64,000 bases of DNA from Apus apus (taxonomy: Eukaryota > Chordata > Aves > Apodiformes > Apodidae), in the NCBI RefSeq assembly GCF_020740795.1, contig NC_067304.1, positions 2,408,056 through 2,472,055 of the forward strand, in the 5' to 3' direction. The notes under the pieces are model-generated. The model did not search any database. It was not told where the DNA came from and saw only the letters and a list, made by a program, of their open reading frames with translations. Positions 55,503-64,000 of the stretch are shown piece after piece; the first letter of the stretch is position 1; every line of letters starts with the position of its first letter. The position numbers and the translations under genes were made by a program.

Positions 55503-55578
55503 CCTTGGAGGTGGCTTGATGATCTGGACTTGGTGATCTCAAAGGTCTTTTCCAGCCTTGGTGATTCTGTAATTGGGA
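55503..55578 (+). mobile_element. CR1 3'-terminal remnant
   Basis: About 75 bp of sense CR1 tail ('ggacttggtgatctcaaaggtcttttccagcc' then 'ggtgattctgtaattg'). Confidence 0.75.
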
Positions 55579-55644
55579 TAAAGGTGTTGGCATCACTCTG
55601 TCCCCTGCTGGGAAGGGGTGTGAGGCTGTGGGGTGGATGGCACC

Positions 55645-56075
55645 AGGATGCTCAGGAGGATGCTGAGGATGAGCAGGAGGATGCAGAGAGTGCTTGGGAT
55701 CCTTAGGAGAACTCAGGGGGATGCTGAGGATACTTGGGATCCTCAGGGGGATGCTGAGCATGAGCAAGAGGATGCAGGGGATGCTCAGGGAGATGCAGAG
55801 GATGCAGGGGATACTCAGGAGGATGCAGGGGATACTGGGGGGGATGCTGAGGATGAGCAGGAGGATGCAGGGGATGATCGTGGGGTTGCAGGGAATGCTT
55901 GGCAGATACTGGGGATGCTCAGGGAGATGCAGGAGTTGATCAGGGAGATTCAGGGAATGCTCAAGGGATGCAGAGTATGCTCTGGGGGATGAAGGGAATA
56001 CCTGGGATGCTCAGGGGGACACAGGGAATGTTCAGGGGGATGCAGGGGATACTCAGGTGATGCTCAGGGGTACCA
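55645..56075. repeat. Degenerate minisatellite, 'ggatgcaggggatgctcagg' core
   Basis: Around 430 bp of units 12-30 bp long mixing 'gaggatgcagggg', 'atgctcaggggg' and 'gatgctgaggatgagcagga'. Reads as an Asp/Glu/Met/Gly-rich frame of 119 codons, which is a repeat artefact. Confidence 0.85.
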
Positions 56076-56918
56076 GGCTCTGCATGGACAGAAGGGGTTA
56101 AGCCTGGAGCTGTGACCAGCATGGATAAAGGAGCCCAGGGAGTTGGCTTCAGTTCCCAGGGGGTCCCAGTTCACCCTGGGTGTGATGGAGGCTCCTCAGG
56201 GTGGTTAGAGCAGCTCTGGTTGCATTTTGGTTTGAATAAAAGTTGCCATAACTGGCCCCCCAGGCTGTCAGCTGCTTGCACAACCTGCACTCCAGGATGT
56301 AAATCAGTCTGTCTGAGTTTCTTTCAGTTAGTGATAAATTTATGACTTCCCCGTTTATTTTCATGGGGGGTGGTGGGGGTGGTGGTGGAAAGTCAAGTAG
56401 CCAGAATTAAAAAACAAAACAAACAACCCAAAAAGGTACTTCTAAATTCAAGCTGAGTGTGTGAAATGACACTCACTGTTTGGGTGCATCCTGATGTGTT
56501 GGGTTGGAGCTGAGGATTATGTGGAGCTGCCTTCTTGGGTTTAAGAAGGTTGGTTTATATTCAAAATTCCAATTTTAATTTACTGTCTACTCAGATGGTG
56601 TCTCTCTGCTCCTCAGGCTGGTGCTGCAGGTGGCTTAAAACAACCTTGTCCAGGGAAAACTGCCACTCTGGTTCTTCCCTCCCCTGCTGCCTGGTTGGGT
56701 GTTGGCTCCATAAGGTGTTTTACTAGGAAAAAGAAGTTGTTGTGATCCAGGGGGAAGTGAAACCACAGTGGGATGGTGGAGAGAGCCCAGCTGCTGTGCT
56801 AATTGGGGTGTTCTTCGTTAGCTGTTGGCATGTGCTGGGGATGGAGCTGTATCCCTGTCCCTGCTGCTGCCCAGCTCGAGGGGCTGGGGCTTGGGGGTGA
56901 TATATGGGGGGATGCCAG

Positions 56919-57103
56919 TTGGGATTTGGGGTGATGCTCATCAGAGTTTGGGGTAATACTGGCCCAAGATTGGTGTGATGCTCATCAGGATTTGGGGTGA
57001 TGCTCATCAGGATTTGGGGTGATGCTCACCAGGGTTTGGGGTGATGCTGGCTAGGATTTGGGGTGATGTTCACCAGGATTTGGAGTGATACTGGCCAGGA
57101 TTT
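56919..57103. repeat. 22-23-bp minisatellite, 8-9 units
   Basis: Tandem copies of 'gggatttggggtgatgctca' plus 'tca' or 'cca', with variants 'ggtaatactggcc'. FKBP5 intron 1. Confidence 0.9.
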
Positions 57104-58242
57104 GGGCCCCACGTACCACCCACCCCTTCCGTGCATTTAGATTCCTGGTTTTTCAGCCTGACCTTTGCATTTCAAAGCAACTCCCTCGTGTTGCAATCCC
57201 AGGCTTTTTAGGGCTGTTGTTGCGTGGAAGTGAAAGCTCTTTGTGTTAAGTGGGTCTTAAAAAAACAAAGCCCAAAGCAGTCAGCTCTTTTTTTTTTTTT
57301 TTACCATCCTGTTCATTTTCATCCTGACTTTCAGCAAGGGTCAATACAAAAGTTGGACAGAATATAACCCTTTTTTTTTTTTTCTTCACACAACCCCCTT
57401 TTTATTTCTTAAGTGGGCAGTGAGATGCTGACTGCAACTTCATGGAAACAGGGAGTCAAAGCATCTTCCTGGGGCTTGCAGGGAGGTTTTTTTGTCCCTT
57501 TCTTGACCACAGTGGAGCGTGGTCTGAGGCTTAAAAGCACCATCTCAGTTCTCCCTTCTTAAATCCTGCTTTACAATAAAGCACATGTGGGTTGTTGTGT
57601 TGTTTTTTTTTTTAATGTTATTGGTTTATTTTACTTTTGTTTTCCTCTTCTTACCAGGTATTTGTGTGAAATCCCCATCGTGTCTCTGGGTGGAGAGAGA
57701 CCAAGGATCCCTCCCTGGACCTTCAGACCTTCTCCACTGCTCGCATGGTGACAAGGTGGGACCCCTCAAACCCTCCTCCCAGCCTTTTTTATCCCCCCTC
57801 CCTCCCCCCCTGCCCTTTTTCCCTTCCCGTGAGCCTCTGGGAGGGATCTGCCACGTGAAGTTTCCATTTGGAACTGGCAAATTCCTGGTATGCTGATTTC
57901 TAGGAAAAGCAGCTCGAGATCGTGGGCTTGGTGAAACCCAAGCATGTGTGATACCTGTCTGGCCTCAGCTGGGCTTGGACATCTGCAGCCTTGTTCTCTG
58001 CTGGGAATTTTCTCCTAATTTCTCCAGGCTGGAAGACAGTAACATCTGTATGGAGAGGGGGGATTGTAAAATAACTGGTTAAGGTTTCTGGTGTGGATTT
58101 CTATGCAGCCTGTGCTGGTGGTGTGTGGTGTGGGTCCTCCTGCAGCAGGTGTCTTGTTGTTGGGAAGGGGTTTGCAGAGGGGAACAGGTGTTAAGACCCC
58201 ATGGCATTTCTACAGGTGCCCATGTGGTGGTTTTCATGGAGC

Positions 58243-58366
58243 CAGCCAGGTTGGATGGGGCTTGGAGCAGCCTGGGCTGGTGGGAGGTGTCCCTGCCCAT
58301 GCAGGGGGGTGGATCTAGATGAGCTTTAAGGTCCCTTCCAACTCAAACCAGTCTGGGATTCTGGGA
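58243..58366 (+). mobile_element. CR1 LINE 3' fragment in FKBP5 intron 1
   Basis: Sense-oriented, about 125 bp, from 'ggttggatggggcttggagc' to the terminal 'ctgggattctggg' octamer-like repeats. Confidence 0.9.
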
Positions 58367-58795
58367 TGCACCGACCTGCAGTGTTAAGCTTGTGGGTAAG
58401 AGCAACAGGAGAACAGCTCAGAAACACCCAGAGGCTTTGGCACCAGGTAATTAATTGATCCCTTCCCCATATCTGGGCTAATGAATTAATCCCTTCCCCG
58501 TGCCCAGAGCCTGCACGAAGATTCAGGCTCGGACACCAACAAGCTCACCCAGCTCTTGGCACCACCCCCTGGGATTTAAATCTCAGAGAGTAGCAGATTT
58601 ATTTTTGAATTAATTTCTTTTTTTTTTTTTTTCCCCCTCTTACAACTGTTTTGTTTCAAATGAATTGGGATTTTGGAGCCAGGCCAGGCCCCTTCTGCTG
58701 CTCCCAGCCAGAGATAAGCAGGAGTGTGACCGTCTTTTCCCTAACCCAGTTGGAGCCATTTTCACTGGCTGGAGGAGTCTGGGGCTGGTTCCTAC

Positions 58796-58882
58796 CGTGG
58801 ACCACATCCCAGTGTGGACCACATCCCAGTGTGGACCACATCCCAACGTGGACCACATCCCAACGTGGACCACATCCCAACG
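58796..58882. repeat. 17-bp tandem repeat, 5 units
   Basis: Five near-perfect copies of 'gtggaccacatcccaa' or '-cccagt'. The last three share 'caac' while the first two share 'cagt', showing stepwise expansion. Confidence 0.93.
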
Positions 58883-59374
58883 GCCAGTCCTTCAGGCTCC
58901 AAGCCCTCCCACTGTGGCTGACGCAGAGCCTGTCCCCTCCCGCTCGCCTTGGCTGGCTTCCCTGGATGACTCCACTAATTGCTTACGTAGGAAAACTAAT
59001 GAGAAGGATGCAGGGGATGTATTTTTAGATGTCTTTTGGTGGGATTTAGCAACCAGTGAGCTGGAGCCAGCACCTCCCCATCCGGCTTCGGCATCCCGGT
59101 CCTGGCTGTTCAGTGGACGTCGGGGAGGTCCTGCTCCAGGAAGTGGCATTTCTGTTGGAAGATGTTTTTTGGGTTCCTCCTTTATTGTACAGGAATGGAT
59201 TATGGATTTGTGGATTCATGGGTGCTGGGACAGGATCTGTGTTGGGATGCCCTGAGCTGGAGTACTGTGCTTGGCAAGGTGCCCATGTCCTGGTGGGCAT
59301 CACCACCTCCTTGCTTGTCTCCAAGAGGGTGGCCACGGTGATGGCAGGGCAGCTTGGAGACCATCTCAGTGCCC

Positions 59375-59578
59375 AAATCATGGAATAGTTGGGTTTGAAA
59401 GAGACCTTTAAAGGTTATCTAGTCCAGCCCCTATGCAGCAAGCAGGGTCTTCAATTAGCCCAGTTTGCTCAGAGCTCCATCCAACCTGGCCTTGAATGGT
59501 TCCAGGGATGGGGCATCTACCACCTCTCAGGCCAGTGTTTCACCAGCCTCAGCATAAACAATTTCTTCTGCAGTCACC
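59375..59578 (-). mobile_element. Older CR1 LINE 3' fragment in FKBP5 intron 1
   Basis: Antisense, starting 'atcatggaatagttgggtttg' and keeping 'agagctccatccaacctggcctt'. Clearly more diverged and of a different subfamily than the others. Confidence 0.85.
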
Positions 59579-60606
59579 AAGGGTGTGTTTTCCAATGTGT
59601 AAATACCCAGATGATGAGTCTTCCCCCCTCCCCAAGTTCCTTTTTTCCCTGTTTTTCAGGTGTTCCCACCTAAAACCTCAGCAGAGCAGGGGGAAAGGAA
59701 GCAGCCACGAAACCTCATTACCCCAAAACCTCCCATAATCGAGCACTGCAGCAAGTAGTTCCCTTATTTTTCTCTTTCCTTCTTCCATTGTGGAGCTCTT
59801 TGTGTCTGGGTGGCTTCCTGTGCAGGGGGAGGAACCCAGGCTCCAGCTCTTCCCTTCCCACCCGGGTGTGAGGAACATAATTCTCTTTTCCAACACGACT
59901 TAATCTGCCCTCCGAGCTGAAAACATCCTTTCTTTCCCTTTTTCTTTGGTTTTTTCATCCCCTGACTGACTGATTTCTCCTGCTGGTTAACATCAGCTTC
60001 CACACCAAAGGCTGTGGGAAAGTGTTGCAATTCAAGTGACTTCCATAGATCTGGTTTCTGTCTTCAAAAACCTCATCTCTTTCTAAGTCTCCATCACATG
60101 TTTCCTTGATTACGTCTCGCCCAGCAGTGCTGCTCCCAAAATAGCCTCAGGGCCTGAAGGAAATCATCAGGAAATCTGTCTTGGTTTTGTTGTTTTTATT
60201 TCACCAGTTGGAAAAAAAATAATCATAATTGTGTTGGCCAAAAAAGAGGAGAAAAAAAAAAAAAGTGGCTTCTCTGGCATCTCGGGGAAACTTGGTGCTC
60301 CAAAAAACCCTCATTTCTTGGAGCCTTGCTGTGAATTTTGTCTTTATCCACCCAAATGGTTGGGATTCTTTTGGTGTTGGGTTTGCTTGAGTTGTTGGAG
60401 GAGATGGTTGCTGTGCTCTGCAGCTCTTTCCATGCAGGGTGGTGTTTTGCTTCCTTGAGATTTGGATCCTGCTTTTTGGGGTCTTCTTGGTGGGCAGGAG
60501 AAGGTGAGGTTTGCCTGGGGTTGAGTTGCTGCTTTCTGAGTCTGAAATACAGGTGATTTCTTGTGGAAAATCATCTTAGGCTCTATAAAATAACTCAAGA
60601 GGTGAA

Positions 60607-60724
60607 TGGGTTGGATGGGGCTTGGAGCAACCTGGTCTAGTGGGAGGTGTCCCTGCCTGTGCAGGGGATTGGATCTAGATGATCTTTATGATCCCTTCCA
60701 ATCCAAACCATTCCATTATTCCGT
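60607..60724 (+). mobile_element. CR1 LINE 3' fragment in FKBP5 intron 1
   Basis: Sense-oriented, about 118 bp, ending 'ccaatccaaaccattccattattcc'. Its 5' truncation point is almost the same as that of the copy at 58243. Confidence 0.9.
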
Positions 60725-60937
60725 AAGATCCCTGTGGTCTGCGTGCAGTTCCCTGAGGTGAGTCTCCACCTTTGGCTGAGTGTGGGAGCATTTTTGGGTA
60801 CAACTCTTGCTGAAGGAACCTCCTGGGGCAATGCCAGGGGTGTGCCACTGACCTCAGCAGGACGAAGATGAGGGTTGGGGACTTCCATAAACATCCCTGA
60901 CGAGGCTGTTGAGCTGTCCTCTGTCCCCAGGTGATGA

Positions 60938-61131
60938 GGATGGATGGTGAGACCCTGGCCCAGGTTGCCCAGGGAAGCTGTGGCTGCCCCATCCCTGGCA
61001 GTGTTGAAGGGCAGGTTGGATGGGGCTTGGAGCAACCTGGGCTGGTGGGAGGTGTCCCTGCCCATGCAGGGGGGTTGGAACTGGATGATCTTGAAGGTCT
61101 TTTCTAACCCAAACCTATGATATGATTCTAG
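60938..61131 (+). mobile_element. CR1 LINE 3' fragment near FKBP5 exon 2
   Basis: Sense-oriented, about 195 bp, with the full conserved core and terminal 'cctatgatatgattcta'. Ends about 157 bp upstream of exon 2. Confidence 0.93.
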
Positions 61132-61288
61132 AGGGGTTTCCATCTCTGTGGTTCAGCTGAGCCTGGATGGACCCTGGGAAAGGATTTTGAGATGTGCCAG
61201 GAGGTTCCTGCCCCAGGGATGGTCTTTAACCCTTTCCTATGCCTCCACCTCCCGTGGTCTTGAGGGGACACATCCCATCTCTCCCTAG

Positions 61289-61417
61289 GTCCAGAGCTTA
61301 TGCAAGGACACCATGACCACTGATGAGGCCACCAAGAGCGAAGGGGAGGTGCAGGCGGCGGCTCTGGCCGAGCGCGGGGAGGACATCACACCAGCTCAGG
61401 ACCGGGGGGTCCTGAAG
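61289..61417 (+). CDS. FKBP5: FKBP5 exon 2 (24 nt 5' UTR, 35 codons)
   Basis: Acceptor ctccctAG at 61287-61288; ATG at 61313 in context GACACCATGA; donor GTGAGG after AAG. Phase 0 junction. Confidence 0.94.
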
Positions 61418-63807
61418 GTGAGGAGGGGCTTCCTGCCTTTCTTTCTGCAGTCTGGGGTGCACGGGCAGGTTGTTGGGCTGCGTCCCCAACCCTCGGGGTC
61501 ACGTAGGGCTGGAGGACAGATGCTTTCTGTTTGTTGGCAAGGAGCTGAGCGTCGCGGGGCGGAGGGAGCGGTGGTGGAGCCTGATGGATCCAGGCTGCTT
61601 GATGGATTTCCCTGCTCTTGTGGCCCTGACCAGATGATTAGCTGTAAATCCACCAAAACATGTCTGTGGGTGACCCAGTTAGAAAGAGGAGATGGGTGAG
61701 GTCAGCCAGGCTGCTCCACCAACCCCTTCTGCCACATTCAAGGCTGTTTTCGGGATGGTTCTGCTCCTCAGCACTTGCTCTTCTCCAGGGGAACAGGACC
61801 TTCCCTCTAAGAATAGCATCCTCCCCTGCTCCATCCCTGGATCCAGAACTGCCTGTTCCAGGCTGCAGTGTTCAAATAAAACCACCATCATAAAATAAAA
61901 TAATAAATAGTGTTGAGAAGAAGAGGGGAGCCTGAGGGTGACGTGCCCGGGGTGGTGCTGGAGCCACCAGGTCCAGACCCCTCCACGAAGGCCCAGCAGG
62001 TCCCTGCCCTGTGGCTCCACTTTGGGGGGGCTTGTTTCTGGGGGCTGAGGGAAGGAGGAGTGGAACAACCCCCCTGAACCTTTGGTTTACAGCAGCACGG
62101 GGCTCTATGTGCATCTTATGTATATCTATTTTATAGATATATATTATATATTATATATATATTTATATTTTATATGATATATATTATATAATATATAGAA
62201 ATATACAATATAAAAATATATCTACATACTCATATATTCATGTATGTTCATATATATGTATACATATACATAACACAATATCTAATGTATATCTACATAG
62301 ATTTTTATATATATCTAAACAGATGTATTATATATAATAATACATATAATACATTTATATTTAAATGTATATTGTATATATTATACGTATTTATATATAG
62401 ATTTTTCTATATGCTTGCATGTGTAAATTTTTTATATATCTGCATGTATCTCCTGTCTATGCATGTATATATTATATATATTGTATATGTGTATATATAT
62501 TTATATATGTATTTATTTCTTTTCAATACTATTTTTATTTATATATGTATATATATGCATACATGTGTATAGATTTTTATATATCTACGTGCATATTTAT
62601 ACATATATATAAAATATATATACCTATATTTTATATATACATATACATATATAAATATATATACCTTTATTTTATATATACATATACATATATAAATATA
62701 TACCTTTATTTTATATATACATATACATATACAAATATATATACCTATATTTTATATATACATATACCTATATTTTATATATACATATACATACATATAT
62801 ATACACACATATACAATATACACATATACAATATATACATGTACATTATATATAAATATACATATATAAATATATGTACCTGTATTTTATATATACATAT
62901 ACATACATATATAAATATATGCCTATATTTTATATATACATATACAAATATATATACACCTATATTTTATATATACATATATATGAAAAAATATATATTA
63001 TATATACATATATAAAATATATACATATATTTTATATGTGCATGTATGTATTTATATTTTTTGTCTATATGCATGTGGCTTCTTTATATATTCAAATGCA
63101 TATATATCTATTTATATACTTGTGTGTGTATATTTTATATATATAAATGTGTCTGGGGGTAGTTAAGTATATATAAATATATCAAATAAATATGTATTGA
63201 TTAATGAATATAAATATATATCAGTAAATAAATATATCAATGTATTTAAATATATATCTATCAATATCTTTAAAGATATATCTATAAATAAATATGTATC
63301 AATGTATTTAAATATATATATCAATATCTTTATGGATATATCTATAAATAAATAAGTATCAATATATTTATATATATATCTATCAATATTTTACAGATAT
63401 ATCTATAAATAAATATATAACGATATATTTTTATATATATCTATCATTATCTTTAAGGATATATCTATAAAGAAATCTAGATCAATATATTTATATATCT
63501 ATCAATACCTTTACAGATATATCTCTAAATGTTTATCTGTCCATATCTTGACGTACACACCTACAAATCGATAGATCCATCAGTATCAGTCAGTCCCATC
63601 CCAGCCCCATCCCCCCCGTGCCCCCCGGGCTCCCCTCTCCCTCACGGGCGGTTCCTCCGCAGCTGCTGAAGCGCCCGGGCCGCGCGGAGGAGTCGCCGAT
63701 GATCGGGGACAAGGTCAGCGTGCACTACCGGGGCCGCCTGGCCAGCGGCAAGAAGTTCGACTCCAGCCGCGACCGCAACGAGCCCTTCGTCTTCAGCCTG
63801 GGCAAGG
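61313..63807 (+). CDS. FKBP5: FK506-binding protein 5 / FKBP51, 5' part (partial)
   Basis: FKBP51 is an Hsp90-binding immunophilin that dampens glucocorticoid-receptor signalling. Only two coding exons fall in the window: 61313-61417 (exon 61289-61417) and 63663-63807, followed by donor GTGAGC. They encode residues 1-83 of about 457 expected. The protein begins [14 protein letters not shown] and continues [14 protein letters not shown], matching human FKBP5 (MTTDEG..., GEDIT, DRGVLK). Exon 3 gives [33 protein letters not shown] and VFSLGKG, the start of the FK1 peptidyl-prolyl isomerase domain, with the active-site-forming [10 protein letters not shown] loop. Exon 3 is 145 nt. FKBP4 is the nearest paralogue, but the N-terminus and synteny indicate FKBP5. 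The remaining FK1, FK2 and TPR exons lie beyond 64000. Confidence 0.95.
62110..63150. repeat. (TA)n-type microsatellite complex, about 1 kb
   Basis: Almost pure A/T with interspersed C/G: units such as 'ttttatatatacatatacatatat' repeated many times. FKBP5 intron 2. Long tyrosine/isoleucine-rich open frames here are artefacts. Confidence 0.95.
63160..63535. repeat. AT-rich satellite, about 60-65-bp period, 5-6 units
   Basis: Higher-order tandem array of 'gatatatctataaataaata' plus 'tatcaatatatttatatata' plus 'tctatcaatatcttta' blocks. It ends about 130 bp before FKBP5 exon 3. Confidence 0.88.
63663..63807 (+). CDS. FKBP5: FKBP5 exon 3 (FK1 domain start)
   Basis: Acceptor cctccgcAG at 63661-63662; 145 nt; ends after the first base of the codon following GK, donor GTGAGC. 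Much more GC-rich than exon 2. Confidence 0.95.
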
Positions 63808-63819
63808 GTGAGCTGGCCT

Positions 63820-64000
63820 GGGGAGGGAGGGGGGGTCTGTTGGGTGGGGTGGTCCCTGGGGGTGCTGGGGTGGTCTTAAGGGGTGGTGGGATGGCCCCTG
63901 GGGGTGATGGGATGGTCCCTCTGGAGGTGGGATGGTCTTAAGGGGTGGTGGGATGGTCCTTGGGGAGGTGGGATGATCCTTGGGGAGGTGGGATGGTCCC
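63820..64000. repeat. GT-rich minisatellite at start of FKBP5 intron 3
   Basis: Units of 'ggtgggatggtccttgggga' and 'ggtcttaaggggtggtggg', about 20-35 bp, running off the window edge. Confidence 0.8.

Noticed and set aside
55633-55992. Acidic 119-codon frame (GDAEDEQEDAGD-like repeats)
   Set aside because: Translation of the degenerate 'gatgcaggggat' minisatellite.
58180-58196. Possible glucocorticoid response element (ggaacaggtgtt) in FKBP5 intron 1
   Set aside because: The half-sites have a two-base rather than three-base spacer and the right half does not match; not a credible GRE.
62419-63146. 198-codon Tyr/Ile-rich frame
   Set aside because: Produced by the (TATATACA)n microsatellite.

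Overview
The window is vertebrate nuclear DNA, almost certainly from a bird. Every interspersed repeat I can identify is a CR1 LINE 3' fragment, genes are compact, introns are short for a vertebrate, and long G/C homopolymers and minisatellites fill the intergenic DNA, as on avian GC-rich microchromosomes. The gene order SRPK1 - LHFPL5 - CLPS - FKBP5 matches the conserved neighbourhood of human 6p21.31, so identities rest on both protein similarity (recalled family sequences) and synteny. I cannot name the species.

Layout. 1-2283: no gene seen; a truncated CR1 at the edge and a second CR1 abutting the SRPK1 CpG island. 2284-30295: SRPK1 on the + strand. It has a CpG-island promoter with three perfect cAMP-response elements, 16 coding exons that sum to 658 codons plus stop with all phases consistent, and a 2.3 kb 3' UTR with two polyadenylation signals. 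CR1 fragments in both orientations sit in its introns. 30296-33561: gene-poor, mostly CR1 pieces including an internal ORF2 fragment. 33578-37262: LHFPL5 on the - strand, three coding exons (412 + 237 + 14 nt) giving 220 residues. 37263-39194: LHFPL5 upstream CpG-rich DNA and degenerate minisatellites. 39195-40360: colipase (CLPS), + strand, TATA box, three coding exons, 119 residues, all ten structural cysteines. 40361-49080: 8.7 kb of poly-C/G-rich DNA with one orphan CpG island, minisatellites and one unrecognised minus-strand open frame. 49190-64000: 5' part of FKBP5 (+). A CpG-island promoter with octamer, CCAAT and GC boxes lies at 49198-49330, a probable noncoding exon 1 ends at 49382, exon 2 with the ATG is at 61289-61417, and exon 3 is at 63663-63807; the gene runs out of the window. 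Its first two introns hold at least five tandem arrays, including a 91-bp AT-rich minisatellite and 1.4 kb of TA-rich microsatellite and satellite.

The genes do not form a pathway: SRPK1 is a splicing-factor kinase, LHFPL5 a hair-cell mechanotransduction subunit, CLPS a secreted pancreatic lipase cofactor, and FKBP5 an Hsp90 co-chaperone of steroid receptors. No bacterial, CRISPR or viral system is present. The most interesting material is regulatory (CRE triplet, E-box cluster, octamer/CCAAT promoter), repeat-driven (inverted CR1s around SRPK1 exons, satellites inside FKBP5) and one unexplained open frame between CLPS and FKBP5.
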